Shown here one piece after another: positions 5,254-5,535 of a stretch of DNA of 5,535 bases. The stretch covers positions 1-5,535 of the forward strand of contig JAKAPO010000179.1 in NCBI GenBank assembly GCA_021807065.1, in the 5' to 3' direction. Origin of the DNA: a bacterium (GTDB lineage: Bacteria; Vulcanimicrobiota; Vulcanimicrobiia; Vulcanimicrobiales; Vulcanimicrobiaceae). The notes under the pieces are model-generated. The model had not been told where the DNA came from. It did no database searches and saw only the letters and a list, made by a program, of their open reading frames with translations. The translations under genes and the position numbers were made by a program. Position 1 is the first letter of the stretch, and each line of letters begins with the position of its first letter.

Positions 5254-5535
5254 GTGGCGAAGTTCATCTTCTTTACCGGGGGCGTGGCCAGTTCGCTAGG
5301 AAAAGGCATCACGGCGGCATCGCTCGGCCGCTTGCTCAAGGCCCGCGGGATCACCGTCTCGATTCAAAAACTCGATCCGTACATCAACGTCGACGCCGGA
5401 ACGATGAACCCGTATCAGCATGGCGAGGTTTTCGTTACGGAAGACGGCGCCGAAACGGATCTCGACCTCGGGCACTACGAGCGTTTCATCGACGAAAACC
5501 TCACCCGCGTCAATAACGTCACGACCGGTCAGGTC
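5254..5535 (+). CDS. pyrG: CTP synthase, N-terminal part
   Basis: CTP synthase makes CTP from UTP, ATP and glutamine, the last step of de novo pyrimidine nucleotide synthesis. Only the first 94 codons of an expected 530-550 are present; the frame stays open to the window edge. The synthetase-domain signature is clear: KFIFFTGGVASSLGKGITAA with P-loop Lys17, then KLDPYINVDAGTMNPYQHGE, VFVTEDGAETDLDLGHYERF with Asp71 as the likely Mg2+ ligand, and the start of NNVTTGQV. The glutaminase domain lies beyond the window. The GTG at 5254 gives VAKFIFFTGG, matching the family N-terminus. It begins 10 bp after the PIN-toxin stop, with no visible promoter or strong Shine-Dalgarno in the gap, so it may be co-transcribed with the toxin-antitoxin pair or read through from further upstream. 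Confidence 0.97.
   Translation, partial: MAKFIFFTGGVASSLGKGITAASLGRLLKARGITVSIQKLDPYINVDAGTMNPYQHGEVFVTEDGAETDLDLGHYERFIDENLTRVNNVTTGQV

Overview
The window is GC-rich (roughly 60-65% by eye) and comes from a bacterium with an outer membrane, because one gene encodes a signal-peptide-bearing outer-membrane beta-barrel. The order rpmE-prfA-prmC ... pyrG is a common bacterial housekeeping arrangement. GTG starts on rpmE, prfA and pyrG, weak or absent Shine-Dalgarno sites and dispersed GC-rich repeats of the TCATCCCGAGCG...GAGGGAGGCGCC type suggest a little-cultivated high-GC phylum. Eremiobacterota/WPS-2 is my best guess, but it is low confidence and rests on general style, not on a marker gene.

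Layout. Bases 1-735 (+) are the C-terminal part of a secreted S53 (sedolisin/kumamolisin) serine-carboxyl peptidase. Bases 736-890 hold a strong GC hairpin, probably a terminator shared by two convergent genes, and one copy of the dispersed repeat. Bases 891-1659 (-) are an outer-membrane beta-barrel gene broken by a single-base frameshift near 1222-1224; on either side of it the two frames read as one coherent protein. Bases 1660-1845 are a divergent intergenic region with the OMP ribosome-binding site and a TATAAT box just before rpmE. Bases 1846-3201 (+) carry rpmE (ribosomal protein L31) and prfA (release factor RF1), 9 bp apart. Bases 3202-3344 hold a GC hairpin and a second repeat copy that supplies the only visible Shine-Dalgarno for prmC. 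Bases 3345-4262 (+) are prmC, whose product methylates the GGQ glutamine of RF1. It carries an in-frame insertion of about 21 residues made of two degenerate copies of the same repeat.

Bases 4263-4307 are a strikingly AT-rich leader (40 of 45 bases A/T, no C). Bases 4308-4763 encode an unrecognised 151-aa protein, directly followed (zero gap) by a VapC-like PIN-domain toxin at 4764-5243. Together they look like a type II toxin-antitoxin module with an atypical antitoxin, placed between prmC and pyrG. A good candidate promoter (TTGACA, 17-bp spacer, TAATAT) lies in the last codons of prmC, and an inverted repeat overlaps its -10 and predicted start. Bases 5254-5535 (+) are the first 94 codons of pyrG (CTP synthase), which runs off the window.

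The housekeeping genes work together in translation: L31 is a ribosomal protein, RF1 terminates at UAA/UAG, and PrmC activates RF1. PyrG supplies CTP. The toxin-antitoxin pair appears to be an intruder in this block. Its last stop is only 10 bp before the pyrG start, so pyrG may depend partly on the toxin-antitoxin transcript.
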